The position numbers and the translations under genes were made by a program. From NCBI GenBank assembly GCA_037074765.1, contig JBAMDO010000225.1:23838-87837 (forward strand): a stretch of 64,000 bases of DNA, given 5' to 3'. The notes under the pieces were generated by a model. It was not told where the DNA came from, searched no databases, and saw only the letters and a list, made by a program, of their open reading frames with translations. Source of the stretch: Mansonella perstans. Its lineage: Eukaryota > Nematoda > Chromadorea > Rhabditida > Onchocercidae. How positions within the stretch are numbered: the stretch's first letter is position 1; each line of letters begins with the position of its first letter. Positions 11,383 through 25,300 of the stretch are shown in pieces.

Positions 11383-12077
11383 ATGTTATTATCATGGATA
11401 AAATTAGCAACTAAACGGACCGATTTACGACCAATTCATAAACGTATCTTTACCGACAATGTACTTGATAAAATGTATAGCGGTATATTTTTAATTTATT
11501 TGCAGCTTATTCTAAACATGGAGGAAATTTTAATAATTTTGGAAGAGTAACTGCTTAATTTAACCACTGCATTAATGTTATCTCTGCCTAATTTAAAATT
11601 TTTGAAAAATCTTGTATGCAGAATTTTGATAAATTCCAGAACTAATAGTAGTGAAATTTGTAGATAAAAATACAATTGATTCGGCTAAAATAACTTTGAC
11701 TTTCTATTTTTGAAAACTAACTATTAGTTCTGGAATTTATCAAATTTTGAATCTTTCAAGTAACTTTAGAGTCTACTTTTGAAGATTAAGTTCTGAAGAA
11801 ATGTTTAAAATTTTCATAATTATTTCAAATGAAGGATTTTAACTTTACATTTATGAGTTTTCCATATTCACAAATTGCAAAATATTACACATAATTTGAG
11901 TAAATTTCAGGCACAGTAATAGTATTAATTGGTGGAGCATTGTCTATGACATCAGTAGCTCTAGTTAACATTATAATGTACTACAAAATAGTGAAACCAC
12001 TACGTGAAGCAGATCGTGAAAAATTAGAGAAAGATTTATTGGAGGCTGATGAAGCTGGTTTTTCGATGAAGCTTTGA
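11383..12077 (+). CDS. 88-residue single-pass membrane protein, probably mitochondrial
   Basis: Two exons, 11383-11482 and 11911-12077, join as AGC G|GC ACA to give 88 residues. The N-terminal half is basic with no acidic run until residue 25, like a mitochondrial presequence. A single hydrophobic segment (about residues 35-57, VIVLIGGALSMTSVALVNII) is followed by a basic-then-acidic tail, KIVKPLREADREKLEKD. The shape resembles small inner-membrane respiratory-chain proteins. The segment before and within the helix recalls COX7A (Y-x-x-T-x-x-L-x-x-GG-A), and the tail recalls SMIM20/MITRAC7. Neither match is good enough to name it. It precedes, on the same strand, a complex III assembly factor gene, which fits a mitochondrial role by context only. 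The acceptor at 11375, just before the ATG, suggests SL trans-splicing. Confidence 0.7.
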
Positions 12078-13471
12078 AAAGTAAGTAAGTTAGTTATCTA
12101 TCATATCTAATGTTTTATATTGCAATCATTAAAAAATTCTAATCCGATTTCGTGTTGTTTATTTTCGAGGCCTTTGTCTTTTTTTCCCTTCGAAAGTTTC
12201 ATAAGATTAGAATTTTTAATTGTGTAGTAGTTCGTATTATTTAAAATTTTATTAATGCGCCAATTTAAAGTTATTATTTTCAAGTTATTGAAATTTTAAC
12301 TAACATCCTTGCTTAGTTTCAATTTTGGAATTATCATTTCAGGCGTTTTACATTTTTCATATCCTTTATAAGCACTGAAATAAGATTGAGATAGAAAAGT
12401 TAAAAATGTTTCTGATACAGAATTGGATCCCTCTGAAACTATTAATGTATGAATTATTTACCGCCGTAAAACTGATAGTAGTTTGTAAATATGTTGTTAC
12501 ATTTGACAAAGTGTTATTTCATAGACTTAATTTTTATTCAGGATGAAGTAATGAAATGTAATTTTTAGGTATGTAAGAATTTTATAGTCTTATATAGCGT
12601 TTCACTTGATAATGATATGATTACGAGATAGAAGCAAATTTTATGTGGATTCTTACTTAAATTCGTACCTAAATCTCAAAAATGAAGTGAGAGCCATCAT
12701 CAAGTCGTATGCATTTTAGGTTTCTAGTTGCTAAGCGTTTTATTTGTCCTTGCAGTATTGTTACAAGCCAGAAAATGGAATCAGTCATAGATTGTTCAAC
12801 TCTGTAATGTTGTTTTTCGTATTGCTTTTGCTCGTATTTCAATTATATATTGTAGGTCTTTGTTTTTCTTTCGAAATATCTGAAATTTTGGTCAGACGAA
12901 GCTAGTTGAAATTACTATTTCTCCATTGTTGTTCATAATTCAAGCATTGTGTGGAACTGATTCGGCAAAACAAATGAATTTTAATAATTTGTTCACCGCT
13001 TTTTTGATTTATGAATATATTTGTAGTACCGAAAGATTCAATAAAAGATACATGATATATTATTTCTGAAAATTTGAGAGTTTCAGGAAAAACGAAAAGA
13101 TATACTTCTTTGTTTTTAGTTAACGGAAATCGGTCAAGATTTACGTTTTATAATAATAATTAAAGTATACTTTTTAATTTTTTTGCATGAAAATGATGTG
13201 AAACTTCAACAATTCTCTAAGCTTAATTTTATGTTAATAATAATTAGCTTTACACTTTTTCTTTCTGATCACTGGGGCCATTGATCCTTTCCCTTCAATT
13301 ATTTAAAATTTGAAAAGTTTTCCATCACATACAAATATGGCTTGTAAAAGGCCTCATTGTTAGTTCGAATTATTCGAGAATTCCAACAAGCCTTTTCATT
13401 TTCTTCAGAATTTGGATAGGCTAATGCATTTAAAATGTAATTGTAAATGACGAGCGCTTTTTTCTTCCAGG
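12078..13471. other. Intergenic or outron region between two small same-strand genes
   Basis: No further coding exon was seen. The region ends in a strong TTTCTTCCAG acceptor (13461-13470) one base before the next ATG. The preceding bases could therefore be an outron, or the two small genes could share a transcript; the gap of about 1.4 kb is long for a nematode operon. Confidence 0.4.
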
Positions 13472-13950
13472 ATGTTTTCACGTGGTAAACGTTTCATGCA
13501 ATTACTTGGACCGGATGTAGTTTATTGGTTTCCGGCGTGTATATTATTAGGAGCAGCTTTTGAACTTTTTAAAGTATTTTTCTATGTACTATTACTATTT
13601 TCTTCGGAATAATTTCCCTTTTTCAAAAATTTTGATTTTTGAATTCAATTTGATGATGAAAGCAACTGAACATAGATCGTTTTTTTTTTGGAATATTTCT
13701 ATTAGAGACTTTTTTTTTATTAGGTTTTTGGAAATTACGTTGAAATTTTCAGCACATTTATTTATTTGGATTCATTTATTCTTTGCATTTATTTCAGATA
13801 AAATTTACATTTATGGGTGTGAACTACTATACGGTATTTAGAAATAAACGAATGCAACAACAACTAGATGATTTCGAAAACTGGTTGAAACAAATGGATG
13901 AATTATCTGCTAAGGCTGTGCAATCACAAATTGATACGAGGAAAAAGTGA
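13472..13950 (+). CDS. uqcc5: SMIM4/UQCC5-like complex III assembly factor
   Basis: Two exons, 13472-13573 and 13798-13950, join between codons and give 84 residues. SMIM4 (UQCC5) is a small inner-membrane protein required for assembly of respiratory complex III, helping early cytochrome b biogenesis. The sequence shows the family layout. A short basic N-terminus precedes a single membrane helix (about residues 17-33, VVYWFPACILLGAAFEL). Then come a K-I/K-x-T-F motif, a YTVFRNKR block matching YDVYRRKA of the vertebrate protein, and a charged C-terminal tail. The nematode tail is longer than the vertebrate one. The ATG lies one base after a TTCTTCCAG acceptor, so trans-splicing is likely. The match is judged by eye from family knowledge. 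Confidence 0.72.
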
Positions 13951-15403
13951 TTTTTTAAAAAGAAATGAATTAAATCATCCTAATCGAAAGATACTAGAAG
14001 CATGGAGAAAATTGAAGTGGAATATTTCAGTGTTTGATATCATTATCGAAGTCTTGTATTTTTGTTGAAAATTATTTTTATTTTTCAAATTACCATTGAT
14101 GCCTTTTGAAGCTTTTCTTTTTGACCATTTTAATACATACAAGTCTTCAGTTTTTGCATTCCACTTATATATGGTAATTAATTCAAGAAATTTTATAGTG
14201 AAGATTTTTTTTTACTCTTTCTATCATTGTAAAAGAAAAGATATTTCCACACGTGTTATACATTGGTAAACTGATATGAATGGTACATTAAAATCTTGAT
14301 GTCTTTCCTGGTTTCCGTTAAAATACTTGAAACAAGACTTTTGAACTTCCCTATGTTTATTCATTTTACAGTTGTTTTAAGATTGTGTATGTTTGGAATT
14401 TTTGAAATTGTTTTTTTTTAAATTTTTTAAAATAACTGATTGTATTTTGACAATAAAAAAGTTGTCGAAAATTGTGGTCCTTCGGCAAGTGCATGAAAAA
14501 AATAGGAAAAGACCGTTTGGTCAAGTCTTCGTCTTTCATTGACTGTTGACCTATTTGTAAATTGAAAAAAATGGAAATGAAATTTTTAAAATTCTTTTAA
14601 TTGTGCAGCAAAGATTGAAACAAGGATAGTAGTGGTAAAGTTTATCGTTATCGATATTATCATTGTTATGGTAATGTGCTTCATTTTTGGCTCCATAGTT
14701 TTATCAAACCAATCAGAAATAATTGTTGTTGTTAGAAAGAAAATTGAACTACAATTTGCATGATTAATGATAGGACAAGGAAGCATCAATGGTTTAACAA
14801 TGATTGATTAATGAATGCATTCTGATTCCATTCATCGAAAATTAAAATTTACAGGTGTATAACGATCATTTACAAAAGTATTCAAATTTCTATATATATA
14901 TATATATGAAACGCTGGATTCAAAAAATCAATCAATAATATAATTAAAACAGTTCAATAAAGAATAAATTAAGCATTATTAGCATATATTACTATCACTG
15001 AAAGATTTTTGCTAATTATTACAAAATTAATTGTATTTTAGAAATGCAAAAGAAAAAATAAATTGAATGCATCATAAAACGATGTGTTAATTGCTAGAGA
15101 AAAGAACGAAAAAAAAGATTGAATTTAAAAAGCAAAAAAAAAGACAAAATAAATGACAAATGACTAGGTTGTATTCAGAGAAATTTAAAGTCATATTGTT
15201 ATATTTGAAATTGAATAAGGTATTGCATAAAGTGTAAAAAGAAGACAATAAATATAAAATTTGAAATCGATTTTTTCCATTTTGTTCAATTTTAATTTAA
15301 AATTGATTGAAAGACCGGATAACAATATATAGAAATGATACAACTCTCTCATACAGCAGCATATGGCATTTTCCTGATTGCAAATATCAATCAAATTTTG
15401 TTT

Positions 15404-15437
<34 letters not shown>

Positions 15438-15773
15438 GAACGGTAAACAATGTTTGATAAGCCATTCATTCATACTATTTATCATTTTACTATTAATCGA
15501 TTATTAACTGTGCCATTAGTAGATGAAAACAAAATATGTACGGCATTCATCATTTTACAAATAATTTAATTAATTAATGTTATTTTCAAATTTCGAATTA
15601 TTTCTAGAGAATAAAATTAAAATAATCTTTCTCTCTTAACAAAAAAGGAAAGAAGAAAACAACAGAAAATTTTTATTTTTTTGTTGCTTAAAAAATTTTC
15701 CAACAATTTAACAAGAAAATATAAAAAACGAAATTACGAAAAATTTGAAAAAACTTTTTTGTTTGATTTCTAT
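13951..15773. other. Intergenic region between convergent genes
   Basis: Contains the 3' UTR of the SMIM4-like gene, with an AATAAA-type signal near 14451, and the 3' flank of the SRCIN1-like gene. A TA repeat (14890-14908) and a long T tract (15401-15434) are present. The small minus-strand frames here are low complexity. No gene seen. Confidence 0.5.
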
Positions 15774-15883
15774 TTAAATAATATTAGAAGGCGCGCATAA
15801 TTGTTGCAATTGCATTTGTCGTTGCTTTGTAGCCAATTTTTCATGATGTTCATCAAATTCCACTGGCATTAATGGAAGATTTC
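15774..15883 (-). CDS. Possible alternative last exon of the SRCIN1-like gene
   Basis: An ATTTCAG acceptor opens a frame that needs one preceding base, then runs 35 codons to TAA at 15776-15774. The peptide starts NLPLMPVEFDEHHEKL and continues into a Gln-rich run. The other two frames stop quickly. It would replace the C-terminal seven or so codons of the exon ending at 17536, if a weak donor at 17559/17558 (GGAA|GTGTCT) is used in phase 1. Phase fits, but the donor is poor, so this may instead belong to a different transcript. Confidence 0.45.
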
Positions 15884-17535
15884 CTGAAATTCAATTTCAA
15901 ATATTTAAATATCTCTTAAAAAAAATGAATCACCTTACATGAATAAAAATAGGGAAAAAACTTGAAAAATTAAATTAAATTAAAAAAGTTTTTGTAATTA
16001 TTGCAATATATAAATAATTAAAACATCATTGCAATTAATTTACTTAATCATCAAATGAATTCATCTGACTATGTTTTATTCTTAATTTATCACTTTGTTA
16101 CTGTTATCATTGTGAAACTATAAATCCATCGAATTGTCCTCTAGAATTAATTTACAGGGCTATCACTTCTAGAATCATCTAGAATTAGCTTACAGGATAT
16201 TTCTTGCTAGTAATTTTTGATATAAAATATCAAAAATCAAATTTTAATCTTTAGTTTTTTTATTGAAAAGTACTTTAATCTATTAGAATGAATGCAAAAA
16301 TTATTTTTCATCAATTTAATGAAATAAATTGAGTGCAAACTAACTTTTTAATAATGAGTGCGGTCAATTATCACTTTAGTAATTAATTCGATTCTTTTAT
16401 CTATCGAAAAAGAAATGAAAAAATGGCAGGATGAAATTTAATTAAATTAACAAATAACTTTAACCAAAATTACTAGCTCACAAAAGCATTGCAGCATATT
16501 TGAGTGTTTTTTGTAAAATTCCATAATTAAATTTCAATTAAATAAATTTTAATTGAACTTATTTCAATGTGTCATTATTGTATTGCTGTGAGAAAAAACT
16601 TTTCAGAAGATTTCATCAAATAATATTTCATTGTTCAAATTTGAATAAACTCAAATTAGTTTTTGCGAGAAACTTTATTCACACATCTTTGTCATTTATC
16701 GCTTAATATTTTTACAAATAAAAACACAAGTGGAAAGATATTTAAAAAAGAAGAAGAATTCAAATAGATTAAAATTTATTTCAAAATGCTAAAATTAGAC
16801 TCTTTCATCCCTAAAATTTTCACTCCATTATCTCTGAGGATTAAAGAGAAAAAATTTTTGATGTATGAAATGAAATGCAAAACAAAAAAGTCTGCCATAT
16901 GTTCGTCATTTGTCATAGTGAATGACATCTGCTGCTGATTATATTTTTGCGCCACTAATTTGCTTTAAGTATCATTTGGCCAAGGAGAAAAAAAAGTGTT
17001 TTTACTCTTCCAATAAATCATTTTCTTTCAAATCTTTGTTAAAACAAAATATAAGAAAAACAAAAATGACATGAAAAGCAAAGGATACTTTTCTTTGATG
17101 GTTAATTTAATTAATTAATATTTTTCTGAAAAATGAAAAGCAAGCAAGAAAGAGAGATAGACGGAGAGAGGAAGAAAGAAGAATGATAAGAATGAAAATG
17201 AGGGAAAAAAACTTTTATAAATTCTTTTGCTTTTATCTTTTTATCAAATTATTAATTTTTCGACAAATTTTTGTTAATTTCATAAAATTATTTGATTTCT
17301 TAATTTGCATAGTAATGGAAACTTTTGCTGAAATAAAAATTTTTTTTAATAGAATGTTTGAAATGAATTACTATTTATGATAAGAATTGATTAATCATTA
17401 AGAAAATATTAAGTATTATGGCATTTATATAATATTAAACTAACGAATGTATTGAAAAGTCAAAATTTTGCTATAGGACCAGATGTAATACTTTTAAAAT
17501 TTTTATTATTTAATTGACTTAGCCAAGTCTGTAAA

Positions 17536-19335
17536 CTAGCCAGGATTTGGTGAGACACTTCCAATTGCTCGACGTTGCATTTGTTGTATCTCAGTTGTTG
17601 TATAACGATTTCGAACATCAGTAGATGAATGACGTTCCGGTGGTTTTGGTGGATCATTGCGGACGTTTGAAAGTGACCGCATTGAACTAGGTGATTTTGA
17701 TTTAGAACGCATATCATGTTGTACTGTATTTGTAAGTTCATCTAAGATTGTATCCAGAACATTCGCATCGGCACTTCTTTTTGAATTGCCTTTAAAAAAA
17801 AGTGAGTTTAATCATTTACATCAATAAATTATTAAATTAAATAAGTATTTTAATTACCAAATTCATTCACGAACTTTTTCTTTCATCCTCCATTATAATT
17901 ATCAAATAATTCAATGAAAGAATGTAAAAACAAAAGTTAAAAATTATTTGTGTAACAGAAAAAAAAATTAATGTCTTTTTAATCAATACATTAATGAATT
18001 CAATCATTTACATTTTTTAAATTATATTCTAATTATCAATTCATTTACAAACTTTTTCCAATAAAAAGGAATGGAAAAAAATTTCAAAATTTATTAAAAT
18101 AAATTTTGAATTTTCTCTTTATTTTTTGGAATATTTAAGTTTATGGAGACAGGAAAACAAAACAAGTAGCCTAAAAAATTGATTGCATAAACAAAAACAT
18201 TTCATACATTAAATACGAAAAGAAAGAATTCGAAATAGGTACCTTCATAATAAATTGGCCGTGGTGGCACTATTGGTGGTATCTTCTGGTCAGTGATTTT
18301 TTCATCAGTCATTTGTTGTTGTTGTTGTTGCCTACCACCTGTTGTTCTACGATCATTCTTCATTTGATCATTTTGCATAAATTTATTGGAATGATGAATT
18401 GTTGCATAATCATTCTCGTTTAGTGTAAACAATGTTCTATTGTTATTCTTTTCAGTTTTTAATCCGTTTAAACTTGGATCTTGAACCATTGCTAATTTTT
18501 TCATTGTCACCATCATATTTGCCAGTGTTTTGCAACGTCGTAAGCATTGATCAATTTGTGTTGTTTCATCTTTGATAAATTTTTCCTCACAGAGAATTCT
18601 TTCCATATTGCTCTTAATTTCCTTTTGTAATTCATATTGTATTACTGGAAATTCTGCTAAAAATAAAAAAAAATTAAAAATTTTTTTTCTATCATTTTAT
18701 TAAATTAACTAATAAATTTTTGGGAGAAAACAAAACAAACAATACTGAATGGACAAACTTTTTAGATTTGCTGCATTGCGACCAATTCTCGTAAGCGTTT
18801 CCGTAAACATTTCCACTTCACTCATGCGTAGTTTTCGATTTGTATTTAAAACCAAATGTCTCACTTCTTCAACATTCTCTTCAAACATTCTGCAATTGTG
18901 ACAACATTATATTATGATTATTAGAAATGGTTGAGACGAATAATTAAAGTTTTTACTGCTGGCATTCATACTTTCATAATAATTATCTTATCGATTAGCA
19001 TGAACGATAAAATAAATTTGATCCTGTCATTCCATCATATGTTACACAGTTATGATATCATATTATACAGACACACATTTCACATATTTAAATGACAATT
19101 TTTTTTGAATGTCAAATCAACAATAATGTCCGTTATAATAATAATAATAATAATGGTGATAACATGAATATGTTGATGATATCACAACGACTTTTATCTT
19201 CCCGCTATTTCTATCTTGATAACTATCATTACTATTATTATTATACTACTATTACTATTACTATTACTGTTGCTATTACTATTACTATTATTATTACTAT
19301 TATTGTTATTATTATTATTATCATTAACATTGTCG

Positions 19336-19391
<56 letters not shown>

Positions 19392-22300
19392 TATTATTAT
19401 TTTTACTAATATTTCACTAATGAGAAGAATAATTATTCAAAATCCCATTGAACAAAATTTACTTAAGAGTTTTATTTCACTAAGTATTTTTATTTTTTTT
19501 TATTTCAAAAAATCCGCTAAATTTTTATTTCTGAACAAATTTAAATTCTGTCAATCAATTTGCATGTCTTTCCTTTGAAAGAAAAAGCTTGAAATAAATG
19601 TCAATAAATTTACTGCAATGATTTTTGAAGATTGGCAATTTGATTGATATGTTGAGATTTAAGCGTGTCAGTAGCGTGTGCCGCCTGTAAATGATGTGAT
19701 GTGGAGCCTAGACGATTCGCAACGTGTTGATGAATTCGATCAAATGCATCACGTAAAATATCACGTGATGTTTGCATATTCATCTGTAATGTAAGTTTTA
19801 AAAACAATTATCATAACTGATTTGTTAAAATGATTCAAAAATAAAATTGAACAATAACTTAAGAGAAAAATCAAATTATTGATTGATTGACTGATTTTTT
19901 TTTTCAATTCTTTTATTATTCCCAAATAAAAAATGAAATACAAGTGCTATATGCCGAATTTGTTTCAATTGATTTTTCGTTTCAATTATATGTCGTTTAA
20001 ATTTTAAAATTTGTTGCTGCGTGTCACCACTCAAAAATATCGGATCGATCAATGGTGGATCAATGCTTGTTACACTGCTTTCCGATGCAATTGATGTTAC
20101 TGTAATTTTTTTAAAAATCAATAATATCAAATCATTTTAAAATATTACTGCAAAAAGAGGAAAAGAATCAGTGAGAAAAATAATAATTATATAAATTAAT
20201 TAAAATTAAAAATTTTAACAATATGAAGATATGCCTGTAATATATTCAATGCAAAATTAATTAACCGATGATAATGATAATGATAACGATTATAATAATG
20301 GTATAACAATAATAATACTAATATTGATGATAACAATGATTATTATGAAACCATCTGGATGAAGTGCTAAGATTTGTTTTCGTAATTCTTCCATATCCCG
20401 TTGGCTCGTTTCACTCATTCCTTTGCTTATCAATGCTGAATGCACCAAAGATGACAAGCCTGCTAGTTGACGTTCCATCGTTTCTACACGAAATCTGAAT
20501 ACACGAAATACACAGTTTATCAATTTTGATATTTGAGAAAGAAAATAAAAGATAATTAAAAAAATTAAGAAGAAAGTTACAAATTTAAAAAAAAAAAAAC
20601 AATCAGTACAATTGATGAATTTAATAATAATGCTTATTTTATTAAAATAAAAAACAAATTTTTCGACTAAAAATAATTTAAAAATAAATTTGATATTTTA
20701 AAATTTCATTTCTTCATAATTGCTATCCAATACATTTTATTCTTGCTACACCATTTTGCAATTTTATTCCTTTGACAAATAATATTATTTTATCCCCACT
20801 TCAAAGAATAATTCCTCTTTTCAACTAATACATCTTTTCTAGCCCACTTCACTTCCACATTGTACCAATTACATGGTCCTTCGTTCAGTTAATTGGTACC
20901 GTTGCTTTTATTAACACAATTAATTTTCACCAAATGAAGTAGCTTGTTGAGAAGAGAGGCAGTTGAATTGAAATGAGAAAGAAAACATTCATTATGATTT
21001 TTTATTTACTATAATTTAATCGAATAAAACTGGATTCTTTTTCTTTTTATTGTTATAAAGCACCGTTCAATTGTTTTTGGGTGGGAAATTCCGGTTTTCA
21101 ATATATATACATATATATCAATGCGATAATTACTATTTCATTTTTTTCAAAAAAAGAAGAACCGGACCAACGGAAACTTTTTTTACCCAGAAAGAAAGAA
21201 AGAAAATGGGCCTGAAATTAAATTTTTTTTTTTTTAATCCTCTTTTCGTTGTTTCAAATTGTAAGTTAAAAATACTTTAATAAATTTCCAACCAAATGCT
21301 AACGCTTAATTATAAATTAACTGCTTAATTAACCAATTAGAAATAATATTCAAGCATATGATTATTATCACAGAAGATAAAATATAATAACATGCCATAA
21401 ATTTTTAATAATTTTCCAAATTTCATCTTTTGAATTAGCATTGTTAAAATTTACAAATTAAGAATATACAATGTTGATATTATTGTTTCAAAATTTTTCA
21501 TTTGATAAAAAAAACTTTAATATATATAGTTTGAACTGTACACTTATTTTCTTAGAACTTATATACTAAAGTTTTTTTTTTCTTTAAATTTGTGAAAGTA
21601 ACTTAATTTGATGAAATGAATTTGTTTAAATCAACTAACCTTGCTTCTTTATCAATTATTGGCGTCACTGATCCAGAACGTTCCTGACTACTTGTATCAC
21701 TGGCATATGGATCACAGAAAGGATCAAAACGTTGTGATATTGGAGATCTAAATGTGAAATAACACTTGACGAATAAGATGAAATTTTAGTATCAAATTTC
21801 AGCAACATTATAGTGTGATCTGCATTTGGTTTTATGTTAGGAATTTATATCGTAAATCAGTTGTACAGTAAAAAAACGATAACAGAATAATTCATCCTCA
21901 AGTACATGTACAGTGCATAAACTTCCGATGGATACTGTAAGAATATTAAAAAATTAAAAAAAAATATTACATTAAATCAATTGAAATTCAACAAAAAAAA
22001 AAAACTATTTAAACAATCAGTTATTAAATTTCAGTTGTAAAAAGAAAAAACAAATAAAATTTAGACAAACATTTGTAATAACCTATTTAAAGATTAGTTA
22101 CCCTTTATTTATTGAATGAACAAATATGTTCATGTGTACAGGTCATTAAATTTCAAAATATACTTAAAGTTTATTGATTAAACTATTTTTTTGCCGACAA
22201 ACTAGCATCAAAAAATTAACGTTTGCTTTCTGTTAATTTAATAATTTCTTGCGAAGTAATAATTATTTGACTAAAAAAAAAAATCAGTACTTGACTTATT

Positions 22301-25300
22301 AAATTGATAGACACATACAAATATATTAATTAAATCCTAATTAATACAAATACATTAATCAGAAACAGTGAAATATTCTAAAAAAATTTGCACAGTTCAT
22401 TAATAAATGCAAAATTTATTAGTTTTATCAGCAAATTTAATTGCTATTTGAATAGCTCTTACTTGATTGATCTGATTGTACCCTTACTGGAAAGCATTCG
22501 ACTATCTAAAGCACTTGCTGGTCGATAACGATGTGCCGGCATACGATTCCGATAATCTATCAGGTCAATTTCCGATTCGCTCAAATAATCGAGCGATGAG
22601 TGATTAGTGATAAAACGATTCGATATTTGCGTTCTCTGATATCCACTTGATTGTTCGCGTAATTTCAACACTGTTTGATCTTTAATATCTCTAAACAAAA
22701 AATAAACTGATTAATTGTTGGAGTTTTTTAAACGATTTCAATCTTTTAAACTAACAATCAATTGATCGATTTTTTTTTATAATTTAAAAGAATTTTTTCA
22801 GAGAATGCATAGTTTTCAACTTTAACCAGTTATACTTTTCTCCTCATTCACTATTACATATTAATGTAAGTTATCACATAAAGGCGAAACTATCTTTACT
22901 AGCTGCCGCATATCAGCGATATTACCTATGCTAGCTGTTGCATATCAGAAATGATTAGTGTTTAACTAATCAAAGGGCTCAAATTTTTTTATTCGAAAAT
23001 GAAGTGATTCCGAATTTGAAATTAAAGAATGGAAAAACTCTAAATTTCCAGAAATTTAATCAATTTGCAGTTAAAATAACAAGATCTTAAATTTTAGCTC
23101 AAATAATCAAAAATTTTTCAAAATGATTAAATTAATTGAATAATACAGCAAAAAGAGCAGAGATACTAGAAATGTAAACGATACTTCATGGCGCTTTACT
23201 AAGACAGCGTTCGGTGCTTTGCATACATAAATGTTTACAGATGTATTTATTTTGTTATGACTAAGCAAATTTTGTTCAGTTATTTTTTCAAAAAAAAAGT
23301 AGATGAAAAAAGTTTACAGAAAATTTGAAATTTTAAATGAATTATAATTAATCAAATATTGATTAAAAATTGCTAAAATCATTGTTGAAAGTTACAGAAA
23401 GTTTTGACAATAGTTTCATTGTCAAATAAATTTTTCGTCTTCTTACATTCTTACATTCATTGGCATTTACATCTGCTTATTTTATAAATGAAGCAAATTT
23501 GAAATTTTTTAAATTTCATTTTTCAAAATTAAGGTTTTTTTTTCATTAAATTTCCGCAATAAACTTTTTTCTGTCAATTCACATTTTGTATGTAAATTTT
23601 AGCATTCATTCAACAGGTCAATTTTTTTCATTTAATTGAAATTTTTAGTTCTTTTTGCTCTTTTATTTTTCAGCGTGAAGAAAAACCTTTACACTTATTA
23701 ATGCTTATCAGTCAGGTAATGCTCACTGAGACTAATTAAATTTAAATATGCAAATCAATTAATTTAAATCTAAATTATAATTACAGCAAAAGATTATTAA
23801 TAACCTATCAAAAAAAAGCGAAATTTATGAAATTCTACAAAATAATTCATAAGTTTAGCAAAATTTCATATTTACATAATTTACAAAAAAAAAGTTGCAG
23901 TTTCCATTAATTAAATGTAAATTTTGAAAAATGAAAAATGAAATTATGAAACTTTTTGGATAAGTAATGAGAAAAAATAATATTATAAAATAAGAAAAAA
24001 ATTTGCTTAATAATTTCAATGTTTAAATAATCAAATGAAGAGATTAAAAAATTTGATTAAACATTTTAATTGAATGAAATGATTGATTTTATTAATTGTA
24101 ATTAAGCAATGACAATTACCTGAGATCATCAAGCTCGTAAAAAAGTTGTCCTTTTGATGGTTCTTGAATGTAAATCTTTACGTATGGTAAACTAAGATAT
24201 TGTGATGTTAGTTGTGGAAATGATCGTAGAAATAACGCCCGTATAGTATCAAGGCTACGTATAGATTGCGGTAATAAGGCACGTTTAACTTCATCGTTTA
24301 ATTCAAGGTATATTGCACCTGAAATGGTTGCAAAAATTTTTACTGAATAATTTTGTTTTTTGAAAAATTAAAAACTTAGGATTTAAAAATATGACAATTA
24401 CTTTCAAAATATGACCACAATAAACACTAATAATTCCGATCTTTCACGTCTTTCACGATCAGTCACAATTATTCTGTGGCGTTACTTCTTTGCGTTACTT
24501 TCATTGCGTTGACGCAATATCTTGTAAGGTAACATTATCTACCAACTACTGTAGCATCTATTCAATGACGTGATTTTCTTGCGCAATTATCGTATATCTT
24601 ATTACGTAATGCAACTTTTTCTCATAGTTACTGTATCTTGTGGCGTAAATTTGTCTTTCTTCTGATCAGAGTTACTTGTATATTTTGTAAATTTCTGTCA
24701 TCTGTCAGTTGTGTAAAGTACATCGCCAATGGCTAAAATTGCAAAAGTAAACTCCGAATAGTTTAAAGCGGCAATTTTTCCATTCTAATGATGGATTCAT
24801 TTTATGAGCCGTTTTAAATAGTTTATCAGCCTTCTACAAATGATTAAAATTTGTTTACTGTTTTTTCCTTTTTTTTCTTTCTTTCTCCTTCTCTCCCATT
24901 CTCCCAATTAATCATTCGCTATCTCTCTTTCTGCTGATAACAGAATTAATCAAAATTGCTGATAAACTATTTCGGTCACAATACATACTTTAACATTTTG
25001 CCAAAAGCATACAAAAAGCTTTTTTCCTTAAATAATTTCGAATAAAAATGAATTAAATAAACATATTTGTATCCTAAGCTCATCTAATGATCATTCTCTA
25101 ATATTATTATTACTACTATCAGTGATCATTGATTATTGAAAGCTATTAGAAAAGATTATAATAGTGTCATTTTTTGCAAAAAAAAAAAGAAAAAATGAAT
25201 AAATAAGTAGAAAATCGAGTTTAATTAAAGAATTGAAAATTTGAAAACAAAAAAATGCAAAGTTCAATGAAATGTTTCATTTTTTTTTACTTAAAAAAAC

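Noticed and set aside
11383..12077. Naming the 88-residue protein COX7A
   Set aside because: The Y-x-x-T-x-x-L-x-x-GG pattern fits, but the long charged tail and the N-terminus do not. SMIM20 fits the tail equally well, so no name was given.
19092..19578. Two overlapping plus-strand ORFs of 105 and 120 codons
   Set aside because: Translations of the ATT microsatellite (poly-Ile, Leu, Tyr) inside an intron of the SRCIN1-like gene.
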